From Prevotella sp. UBA4330 (GTDB lineage: Bacteria; Bacteroidota; Bacteroidia; Bacteroidales; Bacteroidaceae), in NCBI GenBank assembly GCA_002394385.1, contig DGTS01000035.1:50389-92506 (forward strand): a stretch of DNA of 42,118 nucleotides, given 5' to 3'. The stretch's first letter is position 1, and every line of letters begins with the position of its first letter. Both the position numbers and the translations under genes were made by a program. The notes below the pieces were generated by a model. That model was given only the letters and a program-made list of their open reading frames with translations. It was not told the origin of the DNA and made no database searches. Of the stretch, positions 23,732-31,994 are shown piece after piece.

Positions 23732-24283
23732 ATGGACACGATGACTCCTGAACAAAGGCACAGATGCATGGCGGCAATCAAGGCGAAGAACACCAAGCCC
23801 GAACTGATTGTCAGGCGATACCTGCATGCCCGGGGTTTCAGGTTTCGTCTCAACCACAAGCGTCTGCCTGGTCATCCCGACATAGTGCTAAGGAAATACC
23901 GCACATGCATATTCGTAAACGGGTGCTTCTGGCACGGACACGGAACGACGGTTGAAGGTGGCGAACTGAGGGAAACAAGCATTCAACCATCTACATGCAC
24001 TTTCTTTAGGTTGCCAAAGAGCAGGACCGACTATTGGAGAGAAAAGATAATCGCCAATAAAAGGCGTGACATCAGCACCCAGAAGCAACTGGCGGCAATG
24101 GGATGGCACACGATAACGGTGTGGGAATGTGAACTGAAACCCGCTCGCCGACAAGAAACGCTGGAGTCGCTTGCCTTCACTCTGAACCGTATATTCCTAA
24201 ATGACCATGAGGTGAAATATGCGGATATCGTGCAACTCGATAACGACAGAAGTATGGCAGCAGAAGAAAGGAATGAACGATAG
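23732..24283 (+). CDS. vsr: Very short patch repair endonuclease, Vsr family
   Basis: 183 residues. The family opening MTPEQRHRCMAAIKAKNTKPEL is followed by LPGHPDIVLRKYRTCIFVNGCFWHGHG with the catalytic-type Asp in HPD. Then come LPKSRTDYWREKIIANKRRD and GWHTITVWECEL. Vsr nicks at T-G mismatches that arise by deamination of 5-methylcytosine. Oddities: Asn stands in FVNGC where E. coli has His (FTHGC), about 17 extra residues separate HGHG from the next Cys (TCTFF), and the tail is about 35 residues long. No cytosine methyltransferase gene is adjacent. The gene stands alone between an array and the gyrA promoter. A downstream ATG at 23741 is an alternative start. Confidence 0.9.
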   Translation: MDTMTPEQRHRCMAAIKAKNTKPELIVRRYLHARGFRFRLNHKRLPGHPDIVLRKYRTCIFVNGCFWHGHGTTVEGGELRETSIQPSTCTFFRLPKSRTDYWREKIIANKRRDISTQKQLAAMGWHTITVWECELKPARRQETLESLAFTLNRIFLNDHEVKYADIVQLDNDRSMAAEERNER

Positions 24284-24351
24284 CGGCAAACCTTTTTCTT
24301 GGAAATGCTATTTTTTACCCTCAAATGTTTTCTTATGTCGAAAATTATTAG

Positions 24352-24359
24352 TAACTTTG
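24352..24359 (+). promoter_or_regulatory. -7 box TAACTTTG of gyrA, with structured leader
   Basis: TAACTTTG is a perfect TAnnTTTG match, with a T-rich stretch about 20 bp upstream in place of TTTG. The leader to the ATG at 24448 is about 80 nt, long for this window. It can form a hairpin: AAACGC (24381-24386) with GCGTTT (24394-24399). Confidence 0.6.
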
Positions 24360-24447
24360 CCATGTTTTTTGAGGCATTAAAAACGCACAGAGGGCGTTTA
24401 AAGTGGCTCTAATGACATTTTAAAGGAAATTAACAATATAAAATAAG

Positions 24448-27123
24448 ATGGACGAAAATCAAACATTTGACCAGGACAGGATTATAAAAATCAACATCGA
24501 GGAGGAGATGAAAACCTCCTATATCGACTATTCTATGTCGGTAATCGTGGCTCGTGCGCTCCCAGATGTGCGTGACGGATTCAAGCCAGTGCATCGACGC
24601 ATACTCTACGGAATGAAAGGCATCAACAACGTCAGCAGTCAGCCGTACAAGAAGTGTGCACGTGTGGTAGGAGAGGTGCTCGGTAAGTACCACCCACATG
24701 GCGACAGTTCGGTTTACGGAGCGTTGGTTCGCATGGGACAAGAGTGGAACATGCGCTACACACTTGTTGACGGACAAGGAAACTTCGGTTCTGTCGATGG
24801 CGACTCTCCAGCCGCCATGCGTTATACAGAGTGCCGCCTCTCGAAGATGGGTGAGCACATCATGGACGACCTGGAGAAGGATACTGTTGATATGGTAAAC
24901 AACTTCGACGACTCACTTACTGAGCCGAGCGTGATGCCAACGAAAGTTCCTAACCTGCTGGTAAATGGTGGTAACGGTATTGCTGTGGGTATGGCAACCA
25001 ACATGCCGACGCATAATCTGGGCGAAGTGATTGACGGTTGCTGCGCGTTCATCGATAATCCAGACATCGATACAGAAGGACTGATGCAGTATATCCCTGC
25101 TCCAGACTTCCCTACAGGTGCTTACATCTACGGACTCCAGGGTGTTAAGGAGGCTTACGAGACTGGTCGCGGACGCATATTGATGCGTGCCAAGGCCGAG
25201 ATTGAGAGCGACGAAAGCCACGACAAGATAGTTATCACCGAAATACCATACGGTGTTAACAAGGCGCAACTTATTGAGTACATCGCCGACCTTGTAAAAG
25301 AAGGTAAACTTGAAGGCATCTCTAACGCCAACGATGAAACCGGTCGTCAGGGTATGCGCATTGTTATCGATGTGAAGAAAGATGCCAATGCCAATGTCAT
25401 ATTGAATAAATTGTTCAAGATGACGGCTCTACAGAGTTCATTCTCAGTGAATAACATCGCGTTGGTTCCAAGCAAGAACGACCACTCTAAACTCTATCCG
25501 CGACTCCTAACCCTGCGCGAGTGCATCAGTTACTTTGTTGAGCACCGCCGCGAGGTGACCATCCGTCGCACCAAGTTCGACTTGAAGAAAGCACAGGAAC
25601 GTGCTCACATCCTGGAAGGACTTATCATAGCCTGCGACAATATAGATGAGGTGGTTCACATCATACGTGCTTCTAAGACTCCAACCGATGCCCAGCGCAA
25701 CCTCGAAGAGCGTTTCAATCTCGACGAGTTGCAGTCAAAGGCTATCGTTGACATGCGTCTTTCTCAACTCACAGGTCTTCGCATGGATCAGTTGCATGCC
25801 GAGTATGAAGACTTGATGAAGCAGATAGACTACTTGCAGAGCATACTTGACGACCCAGAACTTTGCAAGAAGGTGATGAAAGACGAACTCCAGGAGGTTA
25901 AAGAAAGATATGGAGACCCGCGTCGCACGCAAATCGTGCCAGACGAGCATGAGTTTAATGCGGAAGACTTCTATCCCAACGACCCGGTTGTTATTACCGT
26001 AAGTCATCTCGGATACATCAAGCGCACTCCGCTGTCGGAGTTCCGCGAGCAGTCGAGAGGTGGCGTGGGAAGCAAGGGAGCACGTAGCCGTGAGCAAGAC
26101 TTCACCGAGTATATCTATCCGGCAACGATGCACCAGACTATGATGTTCTTCACCCGCAAGGGCCGCTGCTACTGGCTGAAGTGCTATGAGATACCCGAGG
26201 GCGACAAGAACTCAAAGGGCAGGGCCATCCAGAATATGCTCAACATCGAGCCGGACGACCAGGTCAACGCTTTCATGCGTCTGCGTAACAAGGGGCTTGA
26301 CGACCAGGAGTTCATCAACTCACACTATGTTGTGTTCGCAACGAAGAACGGTATTGTTAAGAAAACATCTCTCGAGGCGTACTCAAGACCACGTGCCAAC
26401 GGTGTGATAGCCATCAATATACTGGAAGGCGACGAGGTGGTAGATGTTCGTCTGACTAATGGACGCAACGAACTCATCATTGCCAATCGTAACGGCCGTG
26501 CCGTACGTTTCCACGAAAGTGCAATCCGCGCAATGGGACGTGTGGCAACAGGTGTCATCGGCATGCGTCTTGATGGAGGCGACGATGCTGTTGTGGGCAT
26601 GGTTGTTGTCAACAAACCTGAAGAGGAAACTATCATGGTGGTCAGCGAGAACGGATATGGCAAGCGCTCACAGGTGGAGGATTATCGTAAGACTAACCGT
26701 GGAGCGAAAGGTGTGAAGACGCTGAATGTCACCGAAAAGACTGGCCGTCTTGTTGCCATAAAGAATGTTACCGACCAGAACGACCTTATGATAATCAACA
26801 AGAGCGGTATCGTCATAAGGCTCGCTGTTAGCGAGTGCCGTGTGATGGGACGAAACACTCAAGGCGTACGTCTGATTAATCTTTCGAAGAAAAATGACGT
26901 CATAGCAAGTGTATGTAAAGTGATGAGTTCCGAACTGGAGGCTATCGTTGAGCAGAAGAGCCGTGAGGCGTTTGCCCAGAGCAACGAGGCATTCAAGAGC
27001 GAAATAGGCCAGACACAAGAGTCTTCGGCTACTTCAGACAACGAAGCAGAAGAAGTTGACGAGGACAACAACGACAATACTCCTCTCGTTGACTTTGACG
27101 AGCCTACAGAGGATAATCAATAA
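24448..27123 (+). CDS. gyrA: DNA gyrase subunit A
   Basis: 891 residues. The catalytic Tyr126 lies in AAMRYTE. The quinolone-determining region reads HPHGDSSVYGALVRM (82-96), with Ser87 at the place of E. coli Ser83 and Gly91 at the place of Asp87. The C-terminal beta-pinwheel repeats follow from about residue 530; its GyrA box is QSRGGVGSKG, a loose version of QRRGGKG. The tail is acidic (EEVDEDNNDN...). With GyrB it introduces negative supercoils using ATP. gyrB is not in the window. The box variant leaves ParC as a theoretical alternative, but length, opening and box favour GyrA. Confidence 0.94.
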   Translation: MDENQTFDQDRIIKINIEEEMKTSYIDYSMSVIVARALPDVRDGFKPVHRRILYGMKGINNVSSQPYKKCARVVGEVLGKYHPHGDSSVYGALVRMGQEWNMRYTLVDGQGNFGSVDGDSPAAMRYTECRLSKMGEHIMDDLEKDTVDMVNNFDDSLTEPSVMPTKVPNLLVNGGNGIAVGMATNMPTHNLGEVIDGCCAFIDNPDIDTEGLMQYIPAPDFPTGAYIYGLQGVKEAYETGRGRILMRAKAEIESDESHDKIVITEIPYGVNKAQLIEYIADLVKEGKLEGISNANDETGRQGMRIVIDVKKDANANVILNKLFKMTALQSSFSVNNIALVPSKNDHSKLYPRLLTLRECISYFVEHRREVTIRRTKFDLKKAQERAHILEGLIIACDNIDEVVHIIRASKTPTDAQRNLEERFNLDELQSKAIVDMRLSQLTGLRMDQLHAEYEDLMKQIDYLQSILDDPELCKKVMKDELQEVKERYGDPRRTQIVPDEHEFNAEDFYPNDPVVITVSHLGYIKRTPLSEFREQSRGGVGSKGARSREQDFTEYIYPATMHQTMMFFTRKGRCYWLKCYEIPEGDKNSKGRAIQNMLNIEPDDQVNAFMRLRNKGLDDQEFINSHYVVFATKNGIVKKTSLEAYSRPRANGVIAINILEGDEVVDVRLTNGRNELIIANRNGRAVRFHESAIRAMGRVATGVIGMRLDGGDDAVVGMVVVNKPEEETIMVVSENGYGKRSQVEDYRKTNRGAKGVKTLNVTEKTGRLVAIKNVTDQNDLMIINKSGIVIRLAVSECRVMGRNTQGVRLINLSKKNDVIASVCKVMSSELEAIVEQKSREAFAQSNEAFKSEIGQTQESSATSDNEAEEVDEDNNDNTPLVDFDEPTEDNQ

Positions 27124-27158
27124 GAAAACAATATCAAACCTTTTAAAACTTTAGAATT

Positions 27159-28328
27159 ATGAAGAAATTAATGATGATGGCTGTTGCTGTTCTTTTTGCT
27201 GCATCGGCCAATGCACAGGGTGACATCGTTAAGTTGATTAAGAAGGCTAAAACCTACAGCGATGCCATGCAACTTGTTAATCAGGGTGTTTCAGCCTTGA
27301 GCAACGAAGACAAGGCAAAGGTCTATACTAAGGTATGCGACCTCGCCGCTAAGGAGTTCTCTAACGAGCAGGACAACTACATCAAGAAAGACCTGAATCC
27401 CGCTGGTTACGACGTGAATAACGCCTATACCGCTGCTCAGAACTTAGTTAAGTCAACCATTTCGCTTCGTGATGCTGACCCGAAGGCCGCACTCAAGTAC
27501 ATAGACCCTCTGAACAAGGCTCGCGAGATGCTGCTTAACGCAGGTCAGGATGGTCTTGATACAAAGGATTTCACTAAGATTCTGTCAAATCTTGGCCTTT
27601 ATGTTGATGCTGCAAATGTCGTTTATGACGGTAAGGTTGCTATGGACCCCAATGTTCCACAGATTTCTTACTTCGCAACATGGGGCGCTTCTGAACTCAA
27701 CGACGCAGAAAGCGTGATGAAGTATTCGCAGTATGCTCTTAACGATTCAGCATATGGTGCACCTGCTATGGCACTCATGCTCAACACTATGGAGAAGAAA
27801 GTTGCTTCTAAGCAAGACTCTGTTGAGTTCGTTAATAAGATGAAGGGCATGATTGGAAAGTATCCTGGCGGTCAGGCTGATGGCGCTATCCTCGGCAAGA
27901 TTACCACTTTCTATGGTGCTCCTCAGTATGCAAACGAGGTTAACACTCTGCTTGACGAGACTATCGCCGCTAATCCTAACAACAAGATGGCTTGGGCTTT
28001 GAAGGGACAGACTGCACTCAACAACATGGATTATGAGACTGCAATTACAGCAAACAAGAAAGCAATAGAACTCGATCCTAAGTTCACACAGGTGCGTTTC
28101 AACCTTGCCACAGGTCAAAGAGAGAAAGCAATGGCCATGATAGATGCTGCTAACGGTAACGTAACACCAGAGGCTAAGGCTCTTGTTGACGAGGCAATTG
28201 CAAATCTTAATCAGATTCGCGAGGAGGATCCTAACCACGAACTCGTTCAGTGGAAGTATCCTTTGGCACAGTGCTATTACATCCTTGGCGAGCAGGCTAA
28301 GTATGACGAAATCATGGCTCTGCCATAA
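27159..28328 (+). CDS. Exported TPR-repeat protein behind gyrA
   Basis: 389 residues with a clear signal peptide (MKKLMMMAVAVLFAASANAQ). The rest is helical, with TPR-like units most evident near the C-terminus (MAWALKGQTALNNMDYETAITANKKAIELDPKFTQVRFNLATG) and a final VQWKYPLAQCYYILGEQAKYDE. I do not know a named family. It lies 35 bp after gyrA without a clear promoter or terminator between, and 26 bp before a second exported TPR protein, so the pair is probably read together, perhaps with gyrA. It should be periplasmic and may act as a scaffold. Confidence 0.8.
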   Translation: MKKLMMMAVAVLFAASANAQGDIVKLIKKAKTYSDAMQLVNQGVSALSNEDKAKVYTKVCDLAAKEFSNEQDNYIKKDLNPAGYDVNNAYTAAQNLVKSTISLRDADPKAALKYIDPLNKAREMLLNAGQDGLDTKDFTKILSNLGLYVDAANVVYDGKVAMDPNVPQISYFATWGASELNDAESVMKYSQYALNDSAYGAPAMALMLNTMEKKVASKQDSVEFVNKMKGMIGKYPGGQADGAILGKITTFYGAPQYANEVNTLLDETIAANPNNKMAWALKGQTALNNMDYETAITANKKAIELDPKFTQVRFNLATGQREKAMAMIDAANGNVTPEAKALVDEAIANLNQIREEDPNHELVQWKYPLAQCYYILGEQAKYDEIMALP

Positions 28329-28354
28329 TATTTGACTAGAACATATTTTTAAGA

Positions 28355-29563
28355 ATGACATTTAAGAAGCAACTGATATTTTCATTGCTTCTCTTGATAA
28401 CCTTAAGTCCGTGCGTGAACGCTCAAAAAAAAGAGATTGCTCAGGCACGGACTTATATTAAGAGCGGCAAAAACCTTGATAAGGCAGAACAGTCGATGAG
28501 AAAACTCCTCCTCGACAGTGCCAACGTGAGGAATATCCGGATATATACCACGCTTGCAGAGGTCGTAAGAAAACAGTACGAACAAGTGAACGAGAAGGTA
28601 TATCTGAAGCAACCTTACGACACCGCCGCGTTCTTTAATACCGCAAAAAAACTCTTCGACACATACTATAAACTAGACAGTGCCCTCACAAACTATGGTG
28701 TTAAGCCTGATGCTAACGAGAGGATAAGGACAAGAAACTCAGAGTATCTGAACACATATCGTATCAACCTTTATAACGGAGGCTTATATTGGCTAAGGAA
28801 GAATGACTTCAAGAAGAGCATTGTTATGCTCGACTCATATCTCGACTGCCATAACCAGCCGTTGTTCTCTAGCCTTAACCTTGCTGAAAGCGATAGCGTT
28901 GCTCCGCTGGCTGCATCACGCAACCTCTATTGTGGGTACAGGATGCAAAATACGAGTGTGGTGCTGCGCAATAAGGAATATGCCCTTAAAGACACTGTTA
29001 TGTTAGAGCGTACTCTTCAGTATTTGGCAGAAACGTACTCTTTGATGAAAGATAATACGGGATATGTAAGTACTTTAACAGATGGCATAGAACAGTTCCC
29101 GCGTTCAAATTATTTCTTCACTCATCTTATTGATTATTATAACAAAGTGAGTGATTACGAGAAGGCAATCAAGGTGGCAGACAACGCCTTGGCACTTGAT
29201 AGTTGCGAGACGTTGTATCTTTATGCCAAGAGCAACATCTTACTTAACATCGGAAAGAATGACGATTGCATTGCTTTGTGCGAAAAGATTATTTCAATTA
29301 ACGACTCTTTGCCCGAAGCATACTATAATGCTGGCGTGGCATATATCAACAAGGCCTTTTCGATGGAGAAGGGCAGGGTGAACAATAAGAAAAGACAGCA
29401 AGTGAAAGGCTTCTATTCTAAGTCTTTGAAATACATGGAGAAGTATAGGGCAATGCGGCCAGACGACAAAGACAGGTGGGCTGCTGCTCTCTACAATATC
29501 TATCTTAAGTTAAACATGGGCAAGGAGTTCGAGGAGATAGACAAGATGTTGCGCCACTCTTAG
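28355..29563 (+). CDS. Second exported TPR-repeat protein
   Basis: 402 residues with a signal peptide (about 1-23, SLLLLITLSPCVNAQ). Helical repeats follow: AEQSMRKLLLDSANVRN, YWLRKNDFKKSIVMLDSYL, YYNKVSDYEKAIKVADNALALDS and AYYNAGVAYINKAFSMEKG. No enzymatic motif is seen. It resembles its upstream neighbour in build but not closely in sequence, so the two may be old paralogues or partners. Its end lies 3 bp from the end of the convergent plug gene, with no room for a separate terminator. Confidence 0.8.
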   Translation: MTFKKQLIFSLLLLITLSPCVNAQKKEIAQARTYIKSGKNLDKAEQSMRKLLLDSANVRNIRIYTTLAEVVRKQYEQVNEKVYLKQPYDTAAFFNTAKKLFDTYYKLDSALTNYGVKPDANERIRTRNSEYLNTYRINLYNGGLYWLRKNDFKKSIVMLDSYLDCHNQPLFSSLNLAESDSVAPLAASRNLYCGYRMQNTSVVLRNKEYALKDTVMLERTLQYLAETYSLMKDNTGYVSTLTDGIEQFPRSNYFFTHLIDYYNKVSDYEKAIKVADNALALDSCETLYLYAKSNILLNIGKNDDCIALCEKIISINDSLPEAYYNAGVAYINKAFSMEKGRVNNKKRQQVKGFYSKSLKYMEKYRAMRPDDKDRWAAALYNIYLKLNMGKEFEEIDKMLRHS

Positions 29564-29566
29564 CCG

Positions 29567-30820
29567 TTATCTATACTGAATGTTTTGGTATCCCACAAGA
29601 CGGTCGTAGCGCTCTCCCATTCCTTTATAATAGATGTATGCTTGATAGGTGTTTTCTGTCTGATAGAAACTGCCTTCTGTGGGCATGATGCGCGACACTC
29701 CATTCTCGTCTAACATTATGTATTGGTAACTGTAGTATCCTTGTTTCTGCATTATTACCGCTTCGTAGCAGCCCTTTTCTTCATTATACTCCATTTTGTA
29801 TTTGGGCAAGAAACGGTTGTTTGTCCACACTCCATTGATATACACATCGCCACTAACCTTTTGTGGACAATACAACGTATAGTGAACAAGCACATATTCC
29901 GACGTAATGTCGTTGTCAATGTTGTCGCTGTTTCTTATATAGAACGCGCCGTTGGCATCTTCGTCATATAGATAGTTAGGCCTTTCTTTTGACGAGAAAG
30001 GATAAACATTATAGTTTTCTCCGTCCCATTCAAGATAATCGATGCCCATAGTGGGGTGGTGAATGTCTAGTATTTCATATTTGTGGTATTCGTTGCCGGC
30101 ATCGAAAATCAGTTCTCTGTTATGCTCCCATTTTAGTCCGTCAGACATGATATACTGAGGTTTGGCGTTTACCTTCGAGTTGTCCCACCGCTGGTTTTGT
30201 GTCACCACGGTTTTTATCTGGTCACGCGGGTCGTTTATTGTCATGCCGTTATAATTAACAATCATGTTCACTTGCTGATGGCTGTTGTTGATGTCGATGT
30301 CAGTATTGGTTGTTACTTCAAGTCCAACGCCCATTAGTGGCTCAAGAACCATGAAACATGCGGTGAACATTGGTTCCCTGTCTGTATTGTCATCGTAAAC
30401 GGTGACCTTGTAGTTTCCACTCAGTTTCAATTTGCAATACTCGTTAGGTATGGTCAGCGAGTAGTGGTTATACAGGATGTTGGTGTTCAGCGATTCCTGA
30501 ATATCGTCTATGGTGTTGCCTTCTGCGAATCCTTCCACATAGTCGCTCGTGAACAATTCGTCAGAAACGGTCCAGTCTGATTCGCAATGCTCAATGGTGT
30601 AAGTGTACCTGTGATAGACGTGCGTAAGGTCGTCAAAGGAAATGTGAATATAATTTGCATCGCTTATGCTATGCAACTTGATTACAGGAGGCAAGAGCCA
30701 GTTCTCACCGGCGACAACCTGAAGCGAGGCAATCCTGTCGTTATAAATCTCGTTTCTTTGTGCCAGTGTCTTTATTGGCAACAGTATTGCTAAGAGAAAG
30801 ATGTAAACTATTTTATTCAT
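29567..30820 (-). CDS. DUF5103 / type IX secretion plug-like protein
   Basis: 417 residues with a signal peptide (MNKIVYIFLLAILLPIKTLAQ). The mature protein is rich in beta strands and aromatic residues. It has the DUF5103 pattern: RIASLQVVAGENWLLPPVI, YRYTYTIEHCESDWT-like text, LSGNYKVTVYDDN, VYINGVWTNNRFLP and YSYQYIMLD. DUF5103 covers the protein called Plug that closes the T9SS SprA/Sov channel in Flavobacterium. No other T9SS genes lie in the window, so whether this host has a working T9SS is open. It is a single gene on the minus strand between two plus-strand units. Confidence 0.82.
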   Translation of the reverse strand: MNKIVYIFLLAILLPIKTLAQRNEIYNDRIASLQVVAGENWLLPPVIKLHSISDANYIHISFDDLTHVYHRYTYTIEHCESDWTVSDELFTSDYVEGFAEGNTIDDIQESLNTNILYNHYSLTIPNEYCKLKLSGNYKVTVYDDNTDREPMFTACFMVLEPLMGVGLEVTTNTDIDINNSHQQVNMIVNYNGMTINDPRDQIKTVVTQNQRWDNSKVNAKPQYIMSDGLKWEHNRELIFDAGNEYHKYEILDIHHPTMGIDYLEWDGENYNVYPFSSKERPNYLYDEDANGAFYIRNSDNIDNDITSEYVLVHYTLYCPQKVSGDVYINGVWTNNRFLPKYKMEYNEEKGCYEAVIMQKQGYYSYQYIMLDENGVSRIMPTEGSFYQTENTYQAYIYYKGMGERYDRLVGYQNIQYR

Positions 30821-30845
30821 ATTTTTTCTTTATATAACGTAGTTA

Positions 30846-30955
30846 TACCAATTTTTATTGTAACTTTGCGACAAAACTCGCGAAGTTAAGGCTCTCGGCA
30901 TAAAAAGAAACAAGTTTTCTTTGTTCTGCACTCGATTTTCCGTAACTTTGCACGA
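30846..30955 (+). repeat. Tandem promoter-bearing repeat, locus 2
   Basis: Two TAACTTTG boxes lie at 30861-30868 and 30943-30950. After the first, TAACTT...AAGTTA (30861-30866 with 30883-30888) with inner GCG/CGC can fold over the -7 box. Then come AAGGCTCTCGG and CATAAAAAGAAACAAG, TTCTTTGTTCTGCACTCG and the second box. The distance between boxes is 82 bp here and 84 bp at locus 1 (1221-1364), and the order of parts is the same. Confidence 0.75.
30920..30950 (+). promoter_or_regulatory. Promoter of the DMP19-smpB-metH series
   Basis: TTTG at 30920-30923, 19 bp, TAACTTTG at 30943-30950: a perfect consensus match within the dispersed repeat, 23 bp before the ATG at 30974. Confidence 0.75.
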
Positions 30956-30973
30956 GAATTGAAATAAGTCGTT

Positions 30974-31477
30974 ATGATTCAGGTAGAAGTTAAAGACGTT
31001 GATCTTCAAAATGCAGCAGCAAAAGGGATGGATGAGTTTCTCCAGGTCTTTGTTGACGGCATATATAGTGCCATTGGAGGAGAAATTACCCAGGAATCAT
31101 TAAGTAGCCTCAACTCAGACCAGATTACGTTGCTGGCATACATAACTCTCAGGGATGAGGTGATGGATGGCGGCTTTGTGCAGTTAATACATAATGGCTA
31201 TGGAGGCTTCATCTTTAAGAACCCCTTTGCAAAGGCTATGAAGATGTGGGGACTCAAGGACTTAAGCAAGATGATATATGATGTTCACACTCTATATGCC
31301 AAGCATCATGAGGAAATAGAGAAAGAGTGTACTGACGATGAGTTTATGGCATTGTTTGAGCAGTTCCCCGATTTCGACGAATATGATGACGACTTCGTGG
31401 AGAACGAGGAGAAATGGACAAGCGATATTGCTCATTATGTTGACAGCAACATCGACAGTTTTGCAAAGATAGTGTAA
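30974..31477 (+). CDS. DMP19-family (DUF4375) acidic protein
   Basis: 167 residues, strongly acidic, with the family core ITLLAYITLRDEVMDGGFVQLIHNGYGGFIF (about 52-82). The C-terminus carries many Asp and Glu (FPDFDEYDDDFVENEEKW). DMP19 of Neisseria is a DNA-mimic protein that keeps a repressor off its operator. Whether this one mimics DNA is inference from family and charge. It is the first gene behind the repeat-borne promoter, and smpB starts 6 bp later. Confidence 0.85.
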   Translation: MIQVEVKDVDLQNAAAKGMDEFLQVFVDGIYSAIGGEITQESLSSLNSDQITLLAYITLRDEVMDGGFVQLIHNGYGGFIFKNPFAKAMKMWGLKDLSKMIYDVHTLYAKHHEEIEKECTDDEFMALFEQFPDFDEYDDDFVENEEKWTSDIAHYVDSNIDSFAKIV

Positions 31478-31483
31478 TAGAAT

Positions 31484-31963
31484 ATGAATAAGGAAGAAGA
31501 ACTTTTAAGAAAGAAAAGTCCTATAAATATAAAAAACAAGAAAGCGTCGTTCGAGTATTTCTTTGTTGATGTACTTACGGCAGGCATTGTGCTTACGGGT
31601 ACGGAAATAAAGTCTATCCGTATGGGAAAGGCATCTCTTGTTGACTCCTACTGCTACATCCATAACGGTGAAATATGGGTGAAGGGCATGAATGTGTCCC
31701 CCTATTTCTATGGCTCTTATAGCAACCACGAGAGTAAACGAGAGCGAAAATTGCTTCTGAACAGGCGAGAGATAAAGAAACTTGACGAGGCATCAAAACT
31801 CCCTGGTTATACCATTGTCCCTATACTGCTTTTCATCGACGACAAGGGGAGGGCTAAACTCGACATCGCATTGGCAAGAGGCAAGAAGGTGTACGACAAG
31901 AGACAGACGATGAAAGAGAAGGAAGACAGACGTGAGATGGACCGCGCGGTTAAACGATTCTGA
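31484..31963 (+). CDS. smpB: SsrA-binding protein SmpB
   Basis: 159 residues with the full SmpB pattern: KNKKASFEYFFVDVLTAGIVLTGTEIKSIRMGKASLVDSYC, then GMNVSPY, RKLLLNRREIKKL and the basic tail GKKVYDKRQTMKEKEDRREMDRAVKRF. SmpB delivers tmRNA to stalled ribosomes. The ssrA gene is not seen in the window. It lies between the DMP19-like gene and metH (31 bp to the latter). Confidence 0.97.
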   Translation: MNKEEELLRKKSPINIKNKKASFEYFFVDVLTAGIVLTGTEIKSIRMGKASLVDSYCYIHNGEIWVKGMNVSPYFYGSYSNHESKRERKLLLNRREIKKLDEASKLPGYTIVPILLFIDDKGRAKLDIALARGKKVYDKRQTMKEKEDRREMDRAVKRF

Positions 31964-31994
31964 TAGACTTGCCTGTGCTTTCTGATAGTATTAT

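Noticed and set aside
24448..27123. Quinolone-resistance change (Gly91 in place of E. coli Asp87)
   Set aside because: Gly at this place appears normal in Bacteroidetes GyrA as far as I recall, and the key Ser87 is intact.
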